Below, in pieces: positions 1-5,697 of a stretch of DNA of 7,362 bases; the stretch's first letter is position 1; every line of letters starts with the position of its first letter. Below the pieces are notes generated by a model, which did no database searches, was not told the origin of the DNA, and saw only the letters and a list, made by a program, of their open reading frames with translations. The stretch spans positions 1-7,362 of the forward strand of contig JAGBGB010000019.1 of the NCBI GenBank assembly GCA_017936205.1, written 5' to 3'. Position numbers and translations under genes: made by a program. The DNA is from Oscillospiraceae bacterium (GTDB taxonomy: Bacteria > Bacillota > Clostridia > Oscillospirales > Oscillospiraceae).

Positions 1-317
1 GCCTTCTCCTGAGTCAGGAACAGACCGGTGGACTCTACGACATACTCAGCTTCCAGTTCGCCCCAGGGAATGTCAGCGGGGTTACGCTGTGCGTAGATGG
101 GGATCTCCTTGCCGTTGACGATGATGGAGTTCTCGGTAGCCTCGATGGTGCCGTTGAACTGACCATGCATAGTGTCGTACTTCAGCATGTAAGCCAGATA
201 CTTAGCCTCGCACAGATCGTTGATGCCGACGATCTCGATTTCGGGGAAGTTCACGCTTGCGCGGAACACCATACGGCCGATACGACCAAAGCCATTGATA
301 CCAACTTTAATAGACAT
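1..317 (-). CDS. gap: Glyceraldehyde-3-phosphate dehydrogenase, N-terminal part (runs off the window)
   Basis: Cytoplasmic glycolytic enzyme that converts glyceraldehyde-3-phosphate, phosphate and NAD+ to 1,3-bisphosphoglycerate. I translated the minus strand by hand: the protein starts [15 protein letters not shown], with the dinucleotide-binding GxGxxG motif at residues 9-14 and Asp34 in the GINDL segment, the position that normally holds the adenosine ribose and favours NAD over NADP. Further family landmarks are KYDTMHGQF (46-54) and ESTGLF (95-100). 105 full codons are present, about a third of the usual 330-340 residues; the catalytic Cys lies outside the window. The ATG at 317 is preceded at 8 nt by GGAGG (326-330, minus strand). 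It has its own promoter and a likely operator. It is a housekeeping gene and probably only a neighbour of the surface-polysaccharide operon. Family assignment is certain; which gap paralogue it is cannot be told. Confidence 0.97.
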   Translation of the reverse strand, partial: MSIKVGINGFGRIGRMVFRASVNFPEIEIVGINDLCEAKYLAYMLKYDTMHGQFNGTIEATENSIIVNGKEIPIYAQRNPADIPWGELEAEYVVESTGLFLTQEK

Positions 318-344
318 ATTGTTTTCCTCCAATTTTATATGCGC

Positions 345-354
345 TGTGCGCACA
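345..354. repeat. 10-bp perfect palindrome in the gap leader
   Basis: TGTGCGCACA is its own reverse complement and lies about 10 nt downstream of the predicted gap transcription start. An overlapping hairpin option pairs TGCGC (340-344) with GCGCA (348-352) around a 3-nt loop. It could be an operator half, an mRNA 5' stem that stabilises the gap transcript, or chance. No function is assigned. Confidence 0.35.
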
Positions 355-371
355 ATAAATTTTGCGCCTAT

Positions 372-400
372 ATTATATACGATTTTCCGACAGTTGGCAA
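372..400 (-). promoter_or_regulatory. Sigma-A type promoter of gap
   Basis: On the minus strand the -35 box TTGCCA (395-400) and the -10 box TATAAT (372-377) are separated by exactly 17 bases (378-394). Transcription would start near 365, giving a leader of roughly 48 nt before the ATG at 317. The match to consensus is 5/6 and 6/6, as expected for a highly expressed glycolytic gene. A TTGACA at 402-407 is 24 bases from the -10 box, too far to be the -35 element. Confidence 0.8.
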
Positions 401-405
401 CTGTC
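389..405. promoter_or_regulatory. Candidate operator: 17-bp palindrome over the gap -35 box
   Basis: GACAGTTG and CAACTGTC form 8-bp perfect inverted arms around a single central base. The -35 hexamer lies entirely inside the palindrome, so a dimeric repressor bound here would block RNA polymerase. I do not recognise it as a site of a named regulator: it does not match the Rex consensus (TTGTGAnnnnnnTCACAA) or a CcpA cre site. The regulator is unknown. Confidence 0.6.
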
Positions 406-460
406 AATTTTCATCAATTTTGCATTTTTCGGTAAAAATTTTTTAGAACTCCGAATAAAT

Positions 461-721
461 TTACAAAATTCCCAGCTGTCTCAGGGAATCCAAGAACTCT
501 GTCACATCCTTACGGAGCTCTTCTTCCTCTACCTCATACTCCTGAAGCAGCCGTTGGATCAGTTCCTCCTCGTCTGCCACCTCCGGCAGCAGCTTCCAGA
601 TCTCTGCACCGACTTCATTCAGGGTCAGCATACCGTTCAGATCCAGAGCAGCCTTCCCTGCAGGAACCAGCAGCAGGTCCCCTGCAATGTCCCGAAGGAC
701 GAAATCTAATTTGATTTTCAT
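461..721 (-). CDS. PqqD-family small protein (peptide-binding / RRE-like fold)
   Basis: 86-residue protein of the PqqD family, whose members bind peptide substrates or leader peptides and present them to modifying enzymes (PqqD in PQQ synthesis, B1 proteins of lasso peptide clusters). Family hallmarks are visible: FVLRDIAGDLLLVP at 7-20, a short DLNGM turn at 27-31, LNEVGAEIW at 34-42 (the Ln..G..iW core), then acidic helices and a C-terminal DV..FL..L...GIL. The start is ATG at 721, because GGAGG (728-732, minus strand) lies 6 nt upstream; the ATG at 754 would add 11 residues outside the family pattern. A strong promoter is at 784-812. No radical SAM enzyme, precursor peptide or other maturase is seen in the window, so its partner is unknown. 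It is transcribed away from the polysaccharide-type operon and towards gap; there is no convincing terminator before gap. Confidence 0.82.
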   Translation of the reverse strand: MKIKLDFVLRDIAGDLLLVPAGKAALDLNGMLTLNEVGAEIWKLLPEVADEEELIQRLLQEYEVEEEELRKDVTEFLDSLRQLGIL

Positions 722-783
722 ATTCTTCCTCCAACTCCTGACCTCTTCTCGCACATTTCTTGAGAATCAGGTTCATTTTTCTC

Positions 784-812
784 ATTATACCATATTTTTC
801 TCTGCTGTACAA
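784..812 (-). promoter_or_regulatory. Strong extended -10 promoter of the pqqD-like gene
   Basis: On the minus strand TTGTAC (807-812) is followed after 17 bases (790-806) by TATAAT (784-789), and TGG directly precedes the -10 box, giving the extended TGnTATAAT form. The predicted start near 777 leaves a leader of about 56 nt before the ATG at 721. Confidence 0.8.
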
Positions 813-819
813 GGGATAT

Positions 820-833
820 TTTCAACAAGTTAC
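820..833 (-). repeat. Inverted element, copy near pqqD promoter
   Basis: TTTCAACAAGTTAC (as read on the plus strand) matches 12 of 14 bases with the reverse complement of 889-902. This copy ends about 43 nt upstream of the predicted pqqD start, just upstream of its -35 box, where an activator or repressor could act. The 9-base core TTTCAACAA is identical in both copies. Confidence 0.35.
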
Positions 834-845
834 GGGGATTCCTGC

Positions 846-879
846 TTGAAATTCCATTCAGTATATGATAGTATATAAT
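846..879 (+). promoter_or_regulatory. Probable promoter of the cpsB-kinase-ABC operon
   Basis: A perfect -10 box TATAAT lies at 874-879, about 47 bases before the cpsB start codon. The only -35-like hexamer is TTGAAA at 846-851, 22 bases upstream, which is too wide for unaided sigma-A recognition; at the normal 17-base spacing the bases are ATTCCA, a poor match. The promoter may therefore need an activator, or the -10 match may be incidental in this AT-rich stretch. The divergent region 722-925 holds no other gene I can support. Confidence 0.4.
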
Positions 880-888
880 AAGATAATT

Positions 889-902
889 GTGATTTGTTGA
901 AA
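889..902 (+). repeat. Inverted element, copy near cpsB promoter
   Basis: Partner of 820-833 in opposite orientation, with the core TTGTTGAAA at 894-902. It lies just after the predicted operon transcription start and before the ribosome site AAAGGAGGG (912-920), a position suited to a repressor or leader element. Confidence 0.35.
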
Positions 903-925
903 GAACCAGGGAAAGGAGGGCTTTT

Positions 926-1651
926 ATGATCGATCTGCACTGTCACATTATCCCATGGGTGGACGATGGCGCAGAATCAGCCCGCATCGCCTGCCAGATG
1001 GCAGAATACTCCCTCCGAAACGGAGTCGATACCATTGTTGCCACACCTCACTGCAATCTGCAGGGAGCCAGACTGAACTATCGTGGCAAAGAGTATACTA
1101 CCTTTTTCTCCATGTTCCGAGCCCTGCTGATACAGCATGGGATTCCTCTGCGGGTGCTTCCCGGCTCAGAGGTCTTTGCCCACGGCTCCAACCTTCAGTC
1201 CCTCTTAGAGGAGGAACAGGTGGTGACCCTGAACCATTCCCGCTATCTGCTGGTAGAGTTCAACTTCCAAACTCCCGCAGACGAGCTGAACCGACTGCTG
1301 GCTATGGTAGCTCGCTATGGCTATGTCCCCGTAGTCGCCCATCCGGAGCGGTATTCTGCGATCCAGAACGCTCCCGGACTGGCTGTCCAGTGGTACGAGA
1401 AGGGCTATGTCATCCAGCTAAATAAGGGCAGCCTTTTAGGTCGTCTGGGACAGACGGCCTGTGATACAGCCCGATATCTGTTATCTTCCGAAAGCGCTCA
1501 TGTGGTCGCCAGCGATGCCCATGACATGCGTGGAAGACCCCCGGGCTTCCATTCCCTGCTGCCCCTGCTTCAGGAGGACTGCTCGCCGGACTATATCCAC
1601 GACCTGCTTGTCAAGAATCCCTACCGTATTATTACAGACCAAGATCTGTAA
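926..1651 (+). CDS. cpsB: CpsB/YwqE-type tyrosine-protein phosphatase (PHP family)
   Basis: 241-residue cytoplasmic Mn-dependent protein tyrosine phosphatase that removes phosphate from the C-terminal tyrosines of BY-kinases and so resets capsule or exopolysaccharide synthesis. All PHP-type metal ligands of the family can be placed: HCH at 5-7, DDG at 13-15, ATPH with His42, Glu82 in GSEVF, Glu111 in VEFN, AHPERY with His139, and ASDAH with Asp197 and His199. Length is that of the family (about 240-255), so the enzyme appears complete and active. The start ATG is 5 nt after AAAGGAGGG. It is the first gene of the plus-strand operon, directly preceding an anchored protein and two BY-kinases whose long tyrosine clusters are the obvious substrates. 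The symbol reflects streptococcal naming (also wzh, ywqE). Confidence 0.95.
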   Translation: MIDLHCHIIPWVDDGAESARIACQMAEYSLRNGVDTIVATPHCNLQGARLNYRGKEYTTFFSMFRALLIQHGIPLRVLPGSEVFAHGSNLQSLLEEEQVVTLNHSRYLLVEFNFQTPADELNRLLAMVARYGYVPVVAHPERYSAIQNAPGLAVQWYEKGYVIQLNKGSLLGRLGQTACDTARYLLSSESAHVVASDAHDMRGRPPGFHSLLPLLQEDCSPDYIHDLLVKNPYRIITDQDL

Positions 1652-1696
1652 GCAGTGTTCGTATTCAGATAATTATCGAGAAAATGAGGATGTTTC

Positions 1697-2527
1697 ATGA
1701 GAAGTATAAAAACTATTGTAATCATTCTGTTCGTGATCATAGCTCTGGCCTTCTCGGTCATGTACTGCTATGACCGTCTTATGGTGGATCACATCCCCCC
1801 AAAGATCATCTGCGACGGAGCCAAGCTTGAAGTCGGTGTCAGAGCATCGGATCTGGACCTGTGCAAGGGACTCCTTGCCACAGACGATGTGGACGGTGAC
1901 ATTACTGATCGGATCATTGTCCGCCGTGTTTCCCGTCTGGTTGGATCTAACAGCGCTGTTGTTTACTACGCAGTGTTCGATTCCGCTTCCAACTTCTGCA
2001 CCTTCACCCGGAATGTGTACTACACCGACTACTGTCAAGCAAAGTATTCTCTCTCCCAGCCCATGATCTTCAATGTGGGCAGCCGTGTCACTCTGGTAGA
2101 TCGTCTGACAGCCTACGATGTGATCGACGGGGATATTTCCTCCCGTATCCGTCTGTCTGCCGCCAATATCTCTACAACCGTAGAAGGCGATTACCCCCTG
2201 ACCCTGCAGGTTACCAATTCCACCGGTGATACCTCGGTATTGGCACTGACGGTTCAGATCCGCAATTACACATCTCGCCACCCGGTAATCCATCTGAAGG
2301 AATACCTGACCTATATAGAACAGGGCAGTGTGGTGAGTCCGGAGGACTTCCGTGAATGGATCCTAAGCGCCCGTGAGAGTGCTGACGGTACTCCTGTAGA
2401 TCCCGAAGAGATCACCATCACCGGAGTGGTCGATACTTCCCGTATGGGAAGCTATGATGTAAAATTCTCCTACATTAACAAAGAAAATCTCAGCTACAGC
2501 GTCATCCTGACGGTCGTGGTTCAATAA
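1697..2527 (+). CDS. Membrane-anchored protein with DUF5011/cadherin-like Ig repeats
   Basis: 276-residue protein of unknown function. Residues 1-6 are basic, 7-24 form one uncleaved membrane helix (or signal anchor), and the rest should be outside the cell. Two repeats share the DUF5011-like core D-x-x-DGDI-(T/S)-x-RI: ATDDVDGDITDRI at 61-73 and AYDVIDGDISSRI at 139-151, each followed by beta-strand pattern and a strand pair such as VVYYAVFD (88-95) or YPLTLQVTN (166-174). A third, more divergent unit runs about 196-276 and ends in GSYDVKFSY (251-259) with hydrophobic strands. Such Ig-like modules usually serve as adhesive or spacer domains. GAGGA (1686-1690) precedes the ATG by 6 nt, and the gene follows cpsB by 45 nt, so it is probably in the same transcript. 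No cell-wall sorting motif or enzyme motif is seen. It may act as an external partner of the Wzz-like loops of the kinases; that is inference. Confidence 0.7.
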   Translation: MRSIKTIVIILFVIIALAFSVMYCYDRLMVDHIPPKIICDGAKLEVGVRASDLDLCKGLLATDDVDGDITDRIIVRRVSRLVGSNSAVVYYAVFDSASNFCTFTRNVYYTDYCQAKYSLSQPMIFNVGSRVTLVDRLTAYDVIDGDISSRIRLSAANISTTVEGDYPLTLQVTNSTGDTSVLALTVQIRNYTSRHPVIHLKEYLTYIEQGSVVSPEDFREWILSARESADGTPVDPEEITITGVVDTSRMGSYDVKFSYINKENLSYSVILTVVVQ

Positions 2528-2534
2528 GGAGGTG
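2526..2534 (+). promoter_or_regulatory. Ribosome site fixing the GTG start of kinase 1
   Basis: AAGGAGGTG overlaps the TAA stop of the preceding gene (2525-2527) and lies 5 nt before GTG at 2540. The arrangement suggests translational coupling of the anchored protein and the first kinase. Confidence 0.8.
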
Positions 2535-2539
2535 GGCAA

Positions 2540-4033
2540 GTGAAAGAAGAAAAGAAGTTTGAGTTATCAGACTATGATCCCTTATGTCTGGCAAAGTTTG
2601 TTCTGCGACATTTTTGGATGGTAGTGCTCTTCGCTCTGACCTGTATTATGGGCGTTTATCTCTTGCAGTTCCTGTCCAACGCACCTATTTATACCAGCTC
2701 TGTTACCTTTGCCGTTACCTCCAGAAGTGCTGCCAGCACCGCCGTGGTCAACATCGCCGCTACAGATACCGTGGCAGGTCAGTTCGGTGGTTTGCTGGAA
2801 AGCGAGCTGGTTCGCAACGCTGCTGCCCAGAGCATGGGTCTGACCAGCTTCCCCGCAAGTGTCAGCATTTCCGTTCCGGAGAATACCAACATTCTGATCA
2901 TGGATATTACCGCCGACACGCCGGAGCTTGCCTATAAGAGTGCGCTGGCGATCATTGCCTGTCACACAGACTATTCTTCAACGGTGTTTGACACAGCGGT
3001 TATTGACAGCATCAATGGACCTACCATTCCCTCGCAGCCCAGCAACCAAGGTACTCGTGACACTCTGCTAAAGCTCTCCGGCCCTCTGGGCGCCTGTGCC
3101 ATGATCGCTCTGCTGCTGTTCCTTGCCATTCGGAATGATACAGTTCAGACCGTATCCGGCGCCAAGCACCAGATCGATGGTAAGCTACTGGCTACGATCT
3201 ACCACGAAGCCAGCCGCTTGAGCTGGAAGGAACGACTGAAGCGAGTGAAGAAGTCCATACTCATCAGTGATCCTACCTGTAGCTTCTATTACACAGAGAC
3301 CATACACCAGATCCGTGTTCAGCTGGAACGAGCAAAGGAAACCAAGCAGCAAAGCGTCTTTGTCATAGCCAGCTGCAGCGAGAACGAAGGTAAATCCACA
3401 GTGGCAGCCAATCTGGCGCTGTCCCTTGCACAGAAGCACCGCCGTGTTCTGCTGCTGGATGCAGACACCCGTAAGCCTGCTCAGCACCTGATTTTTGAAG
3501 CACAGGTGGAGAAGGGTAAAGACTTCGGCTCCTTCCTGACCAAGGGCTTCAAGAAGGAAGCCCTTATGGATTCTGTTACTTATAATGAAAGCACCAAGCT
3601 CTATACCCTCTACACCTCCTCCATCCGCCGTAATCAGGCAGAAGCCATTTCCAAGGACACTCTGCTGCCCCTGATCCAAGCCCTCCGTGAGGAGTTCAGC
3701 TATATTATTATCGACACACCTCCTATCGGCTTCTTTGCTGATGCCGAGGTTCTTGCAGATACTGCCGATGCTTCCATTCTGGTCATTCGTCAGGACATGG
3801 CTCCCTCTATGATCATCAATGATGCCGTGGATAACCTGTCCGATACCAACAGCGATTTCCTTGGCTTCGTATTCAACAACGTCCGTTCCTTCCGTGCCTT
3901 CAGCTTCCGCACCGGATCCTATGAATATGGCTACGGCTATGGCTATGGTTACGGTTATGGAAAGAACAACGGAAAGCAAGCCGCCTCCGACAAATCTCAG
4001 CGTTCCGGAAAGGAGGGAAAGAAGCGTGGATGA
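2540..4033 (+). CDS. Fused Wzz/BY-kinase: polysaccharide tyrosine autokinase, copy 1
   Basis: 497-residue bacterial tyrosine kinase joining the CpsC/Wzz activator and CpsD kinase in one chain. Residues 25-45 and 180-197 are membrane helices that bracket an external loop; a Pro-rich stretch (GPTIPSQPSN) precedes the second helix as in Wzz proteins. The cytoplasmic domain has Walker A SENEGKST with Lys285, Walker A' LLLDAD at 304-309, and Walker B YIIIDTPP with Asp392. The tail carries seven tyrosines in a YEYGYG-type repeat (461-473), the autophosphorylation cluster, then a Lys-rich end. The oligomerisation motif ExxRxxR reads ETIHQIR (253-259), with His in place of the first Arg. The kinase should be a substrate of the upstream CpsB. 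GTG start with a strong ribosome site. The fused layout is the Wzc-like one rather than the split streptococcal CpsC/CpsD. Substrates beyond itself are unknown. Confidence 0.93.
   Translation: MKEEKKFELSDYDPLCLAKFVLRHFWMVVLFALTCIMGVYLLQFLSNAPIYTSSVTFAVTSRSAASTAVVNIAATDTVAGQFGGLLESELVRNAAAQSMGLTSFPASVSISVPENTNILIMDITADTPELAYKSALAIIACHTDYSSTVFDTAVIDSINGPTIPSQPSNQGTRDTLLKLSGPLGACAMIALLLFLAIRNDTVQTVSGAKHQIDGKLLATIYHEASRLSWKERLKRVKKSILISDPTCSFYYTETIHQIRVQLERAKETKQQSVFVIASCSENEGKSTVAANLALSLAQKHRRVLLLDADTRKPAQHLIFEAQVEKGKDFGSFLTKGFKKEALMDSVTYNESTKLYTLYTSSIRRNQAEAISKDTLLPLIQALREEFSYIIIDTPPIGFFADAEVLADTADASILVIRQDMAPSMIINDAVDNLSDTNSDFLGFVFNNVRSFRAFSFRTGSYEYGYGYGYGYGYGKNNGKQAASDKSQRSGKEGKKRG
3920..3961 (+). 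repeat. YG-coding repeat, kinase 1 tail
   Basis: Alternating TAT/TAC and GGC/GGT codons encode seven tyrosines at residues 461-473. The DNA is an imperfect 6-bp tandem repeat. It shares an exact 18-bp word (3931-3948) with the tail of kinase 2 (5468-5485), in the same codon register. Confidence 0.9.
4011..4017 (+). promoter_or_regulatory. Ribosome site fixing the GTG start of kinase 2
   Basis: AGGAGGG lies inside the end of kinase 1, 8 nt before GTG at 4026. It marks 4026 as the start; the long open frame extending back to 3819 is only overlap with kinase 1. Confidence 0.8.
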
Positions 4034-5657
4034 TCCCAGAACCGAATTATTCTCCGGGTTTAATCCCAGAGTCGTCCTGCACAATTTCTTCACAGCCTGC
4101 AAGCGCCTGATCTGGGTCGTTCTTGCCGCCGCCTTAGCATTCGGCTTTTACTCCTATCGACGAGCCGACCAATCCTATAGCCCCTACTATGCTTCTGAGG
4201 CCGTATTCTCCGTTCGTGCCAGCTACTATGCCACTACGGACATCCTGAGCTACTCCACCTTTATGAATTCCACTGCGGCGCAGACCCTCTCTGCAACCTT
4301 CCCCTACATTATCCGCAGCGAGAACACCCAGAGACTGCTGAAGCAAGAACTGGACATGAACTACATCCCCGGCACCATCAATGCTACCTCTACAGCAGAT
4401 GCTGCGCTCTTTACTCTGACTGTAACCAGCTCCAATGCACAGCACGCTTACGACCTGTTGCAGGCTACCATTAAGGTCTATCCTCAGGCAGCCAGCACCA
4501 TTCTTGGCGATACCACCATCGATGTGATCAATATGCCCATTGCTCCCTCCACCATTCCCATGAATGAGAATAACGCACTGGAGGTAGGCATACGCTCCAC
4601 CTTCCCTGTGATCGCCATCGGATTGATCCTGATCTTCCTCCTTGCCTTGTCCAGAAAGACTGTTCACTCTGCAGAGGACCTGCGGAAGCTGGTCAATCTG
4701 AAGTGCTTGTCTTACATCCCCAGCATCAAGCTGAAAAAGCGTTCCCAGTCCACCAACATGTCCATCACCATTACCAACAGACGTGTAGGCTCCATCTTCA
4801 GCGAATCTGTTCGTAACCTTCGTGTCAAGGTTCAGAAGGCTATGGATCATCGCCATGCCCACATTCTGCTGGTCTCCAGCACCATCCCCAACGAAGGTAA
4901 GACCACAGTTGCCACCAATCTGGCACTGTCCTTTGCCGCGGAAGGCAGCCGAGTTGTCCTGATCGACGGTGACCTTCGTAAGCAATCTCTGAAGGCTGCT
5001 CTGGGTATTGAAGAGCACTCCGAGGGTTTGGTGGAGTTCCTGTCTGACAATTCCAAGAGTGTCCGTCTCCTAAGTGTCCCCCACTCGACCCTGTATCTGC
5101 TATCCGGTGACAAAACCACGGATCAGCCCCAGCCCCTGCTGGATACGCCCCGTCTGAAGAAGCTCTTCGACTCTCTCCGGGAGCATGTAGATTACATCAT
5201 CATTGACACTCCCCCTACGGGCATTCTCTCTGATGCGGCTACCATTGCCAAATATGCAGATTGTGCCCTATATGTGGTCCGTCAGGATCTTGCCAGCAGC
5301 TCTCAGATCTTTAATGCTCTGCAGACCTTGAATTCTGTTGACATTCCCCTTCTGGGCTGCGTACTGAACCATACCCAAGCAGGAACCACTCGCTATGGCT
5401 ACGGTTCCAAGTATTCCGGCAGCTATGGCTACAGCTACGGCTACAAGTATTCCGACAGCTACCGCCGCTACGGCTATGGCTATGGCTACGGCTATGGCTA
5501 TTCCCGTAAGGAAGAAAAGGACGATACCCCCATTGCCACCACAGTGGAACAGCAGTCTGCTGAGGAGCAGGCAGCAAAACAGCTTGCCATCGACACTGCC
5601 AAGCTCAATGACGAGCTACGGAAGGATCTGACCGCCGATTCCTCTAAGCGCAAGTAG
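4026..5657 (+). CDS. Fused Wzz/BY-kinase: polysaccharide tyrosine autokinase, copy 2
   Basis: 543-residue second tyrosine autokinase, starting with GTG and overlapping the end of kinase 1 by 8 bases. Membrane helices at about 28-44 and 193-208 bracket an external Wzz-type loop that ends in a Pro-rich NMPIAPSTIP segment. The cytoplasmic domain contains an intact ExxRxxR motif ESVRNLR (260-266), Walker A PNEGKTT with Lys292, Walker A' LIDGD with Asp314 and Asp316, and Walker B YIIIDTPP with Asp394. About fifteen tyrosines lie between 457 and 492, the last six as a perfect YG repeat, followed by an unusual tail of about 50 residues rich in Glu, Ala and Lys. It is a diverged paralogue of kinase 1, not a recent copy: the external loops differ strongly. 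The two may form mixed rings or control separate steps (chain length versus start of synthesis), which is inference. CpsB is the expected phosphatase. Confidence 0.93.
   Translation: MDDPRTELFSGFNPRVVLHNFFTACKRLIWVVLAAALAFGFYSYRRADQSYSPYYASEAVFSVRASYYATTDILSYSTFMNSTAAQTLSATFPYIIRSENTQRLLKQELDMNYIPGTINATSTADAALFTLTVTSSNAQHAYDLLQATIKVYPQAASTILGDTTIDVINMPIAPSTIPMNENNALEVGIRSTFPVIAIGLILIFLLALSRKTVHSAEDLRKLVNLKCLSYIPSIKLKKRSQSTNMSITITNRRVGSIFSESVRNLRVKVQKAMDHRHAHILLVSSTIPNEGKTTVATNLALSFAAEGSRVVLIDGDLRKQSLKAALGIEEHSEGLVEFLSDNSKSVRLLSVPHSTLYLLSGDKTTDQPQPLLDTPRLKKLFDSLREHVDYIIIDTPPTGILSDAATIAKYADCALYVVRQDLASSSQIFNALQTLNSVDIPLLGCVLNHTQAGTTRYGYGSKYSGSYGYSYGYKYSDSYRRYGYGYGYGYGYSRKEEKDDTPIATTVEQQSAEEQAAKQLAIDTAKLNDELRKDLTADSSKRK
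5391..5501 (+). repeat. Tyrosine-rich repeat region, kinase 2 tail
   Basis: Encodes about fifteen tyrosines: first irregular units of the type YGYGSKYSGSYGYS, then (5469-5501) six tyrosines in strict YG alternation built from GGC TAT/TAC hexamers. Parts repeat the DNA of the kinase 1 tail exactly. Such hexamer runs can gain or lose units by slippage without breaking the frame. Confidence 0.88.
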
Positions 5658-5687
5658 GAACCCATTTGATTTTATCCCGATCTCAAG

Positions 5688-5697
5688 AAAGGAGGGG
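5688..5697 (+). promoter_or_regulatory. Strong ribosome site in front of a CTG start
   Basis: AAAGGAGGGG lies 7 nt upstream of CTG at 5705. No ATG, GTG or TTG is found at a usable distance in any frame leading into the exporter, which makes this site the main evidence for initiation at CTG. Confidence 0.75.

Noticed and set aside
426..460. AT-rich stem-loop between the PqqD gene and gap as a terminator
   Set aside because: The outer stem TTCGG/CCGAA is only 5 bp, the inner part is A/T only, and no T-run follows on either strand.
165..709. Plus-strand frames opposite gap and the PqqD gene
   Set aside because: Both lie antisense to recognised genes and their promoters, and show no ribosome site or family resemblance.
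1673..2293. 206-residue minus-strand frame opposite the Ig-like gene
   Set aside because: Shadow frame; the plus-strand protein has a membrane anchor, repeats and a ribosome site, this one has none.
3819..4025. N-terminal extension of kinase 2 back to an ATG at 3819
   Set aside because: It overlaps kinase 1 in another frame, its translation has no family resemblance, and AGGAGGG plus GTG at 4026 give a proper start.
3185..4102. Long minus-strand open frame opposite kinase 1
   Set aside because: Antisense shadow of a well-supported gene; composition follows the opposite strand's codon use, with no ribosome site or domain I recognise.
4134..5018. Long minus-strand open frame opposite kinase 2
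   Set aside because: Same reasoning: it mirrors the coding strand, with no motif of its own.
5311..5577. Ser/Arg/His-rich minus-strand frame
   Set aside because: It is only the complement of the tyrosine-glycine codon repeat of kinase 2.
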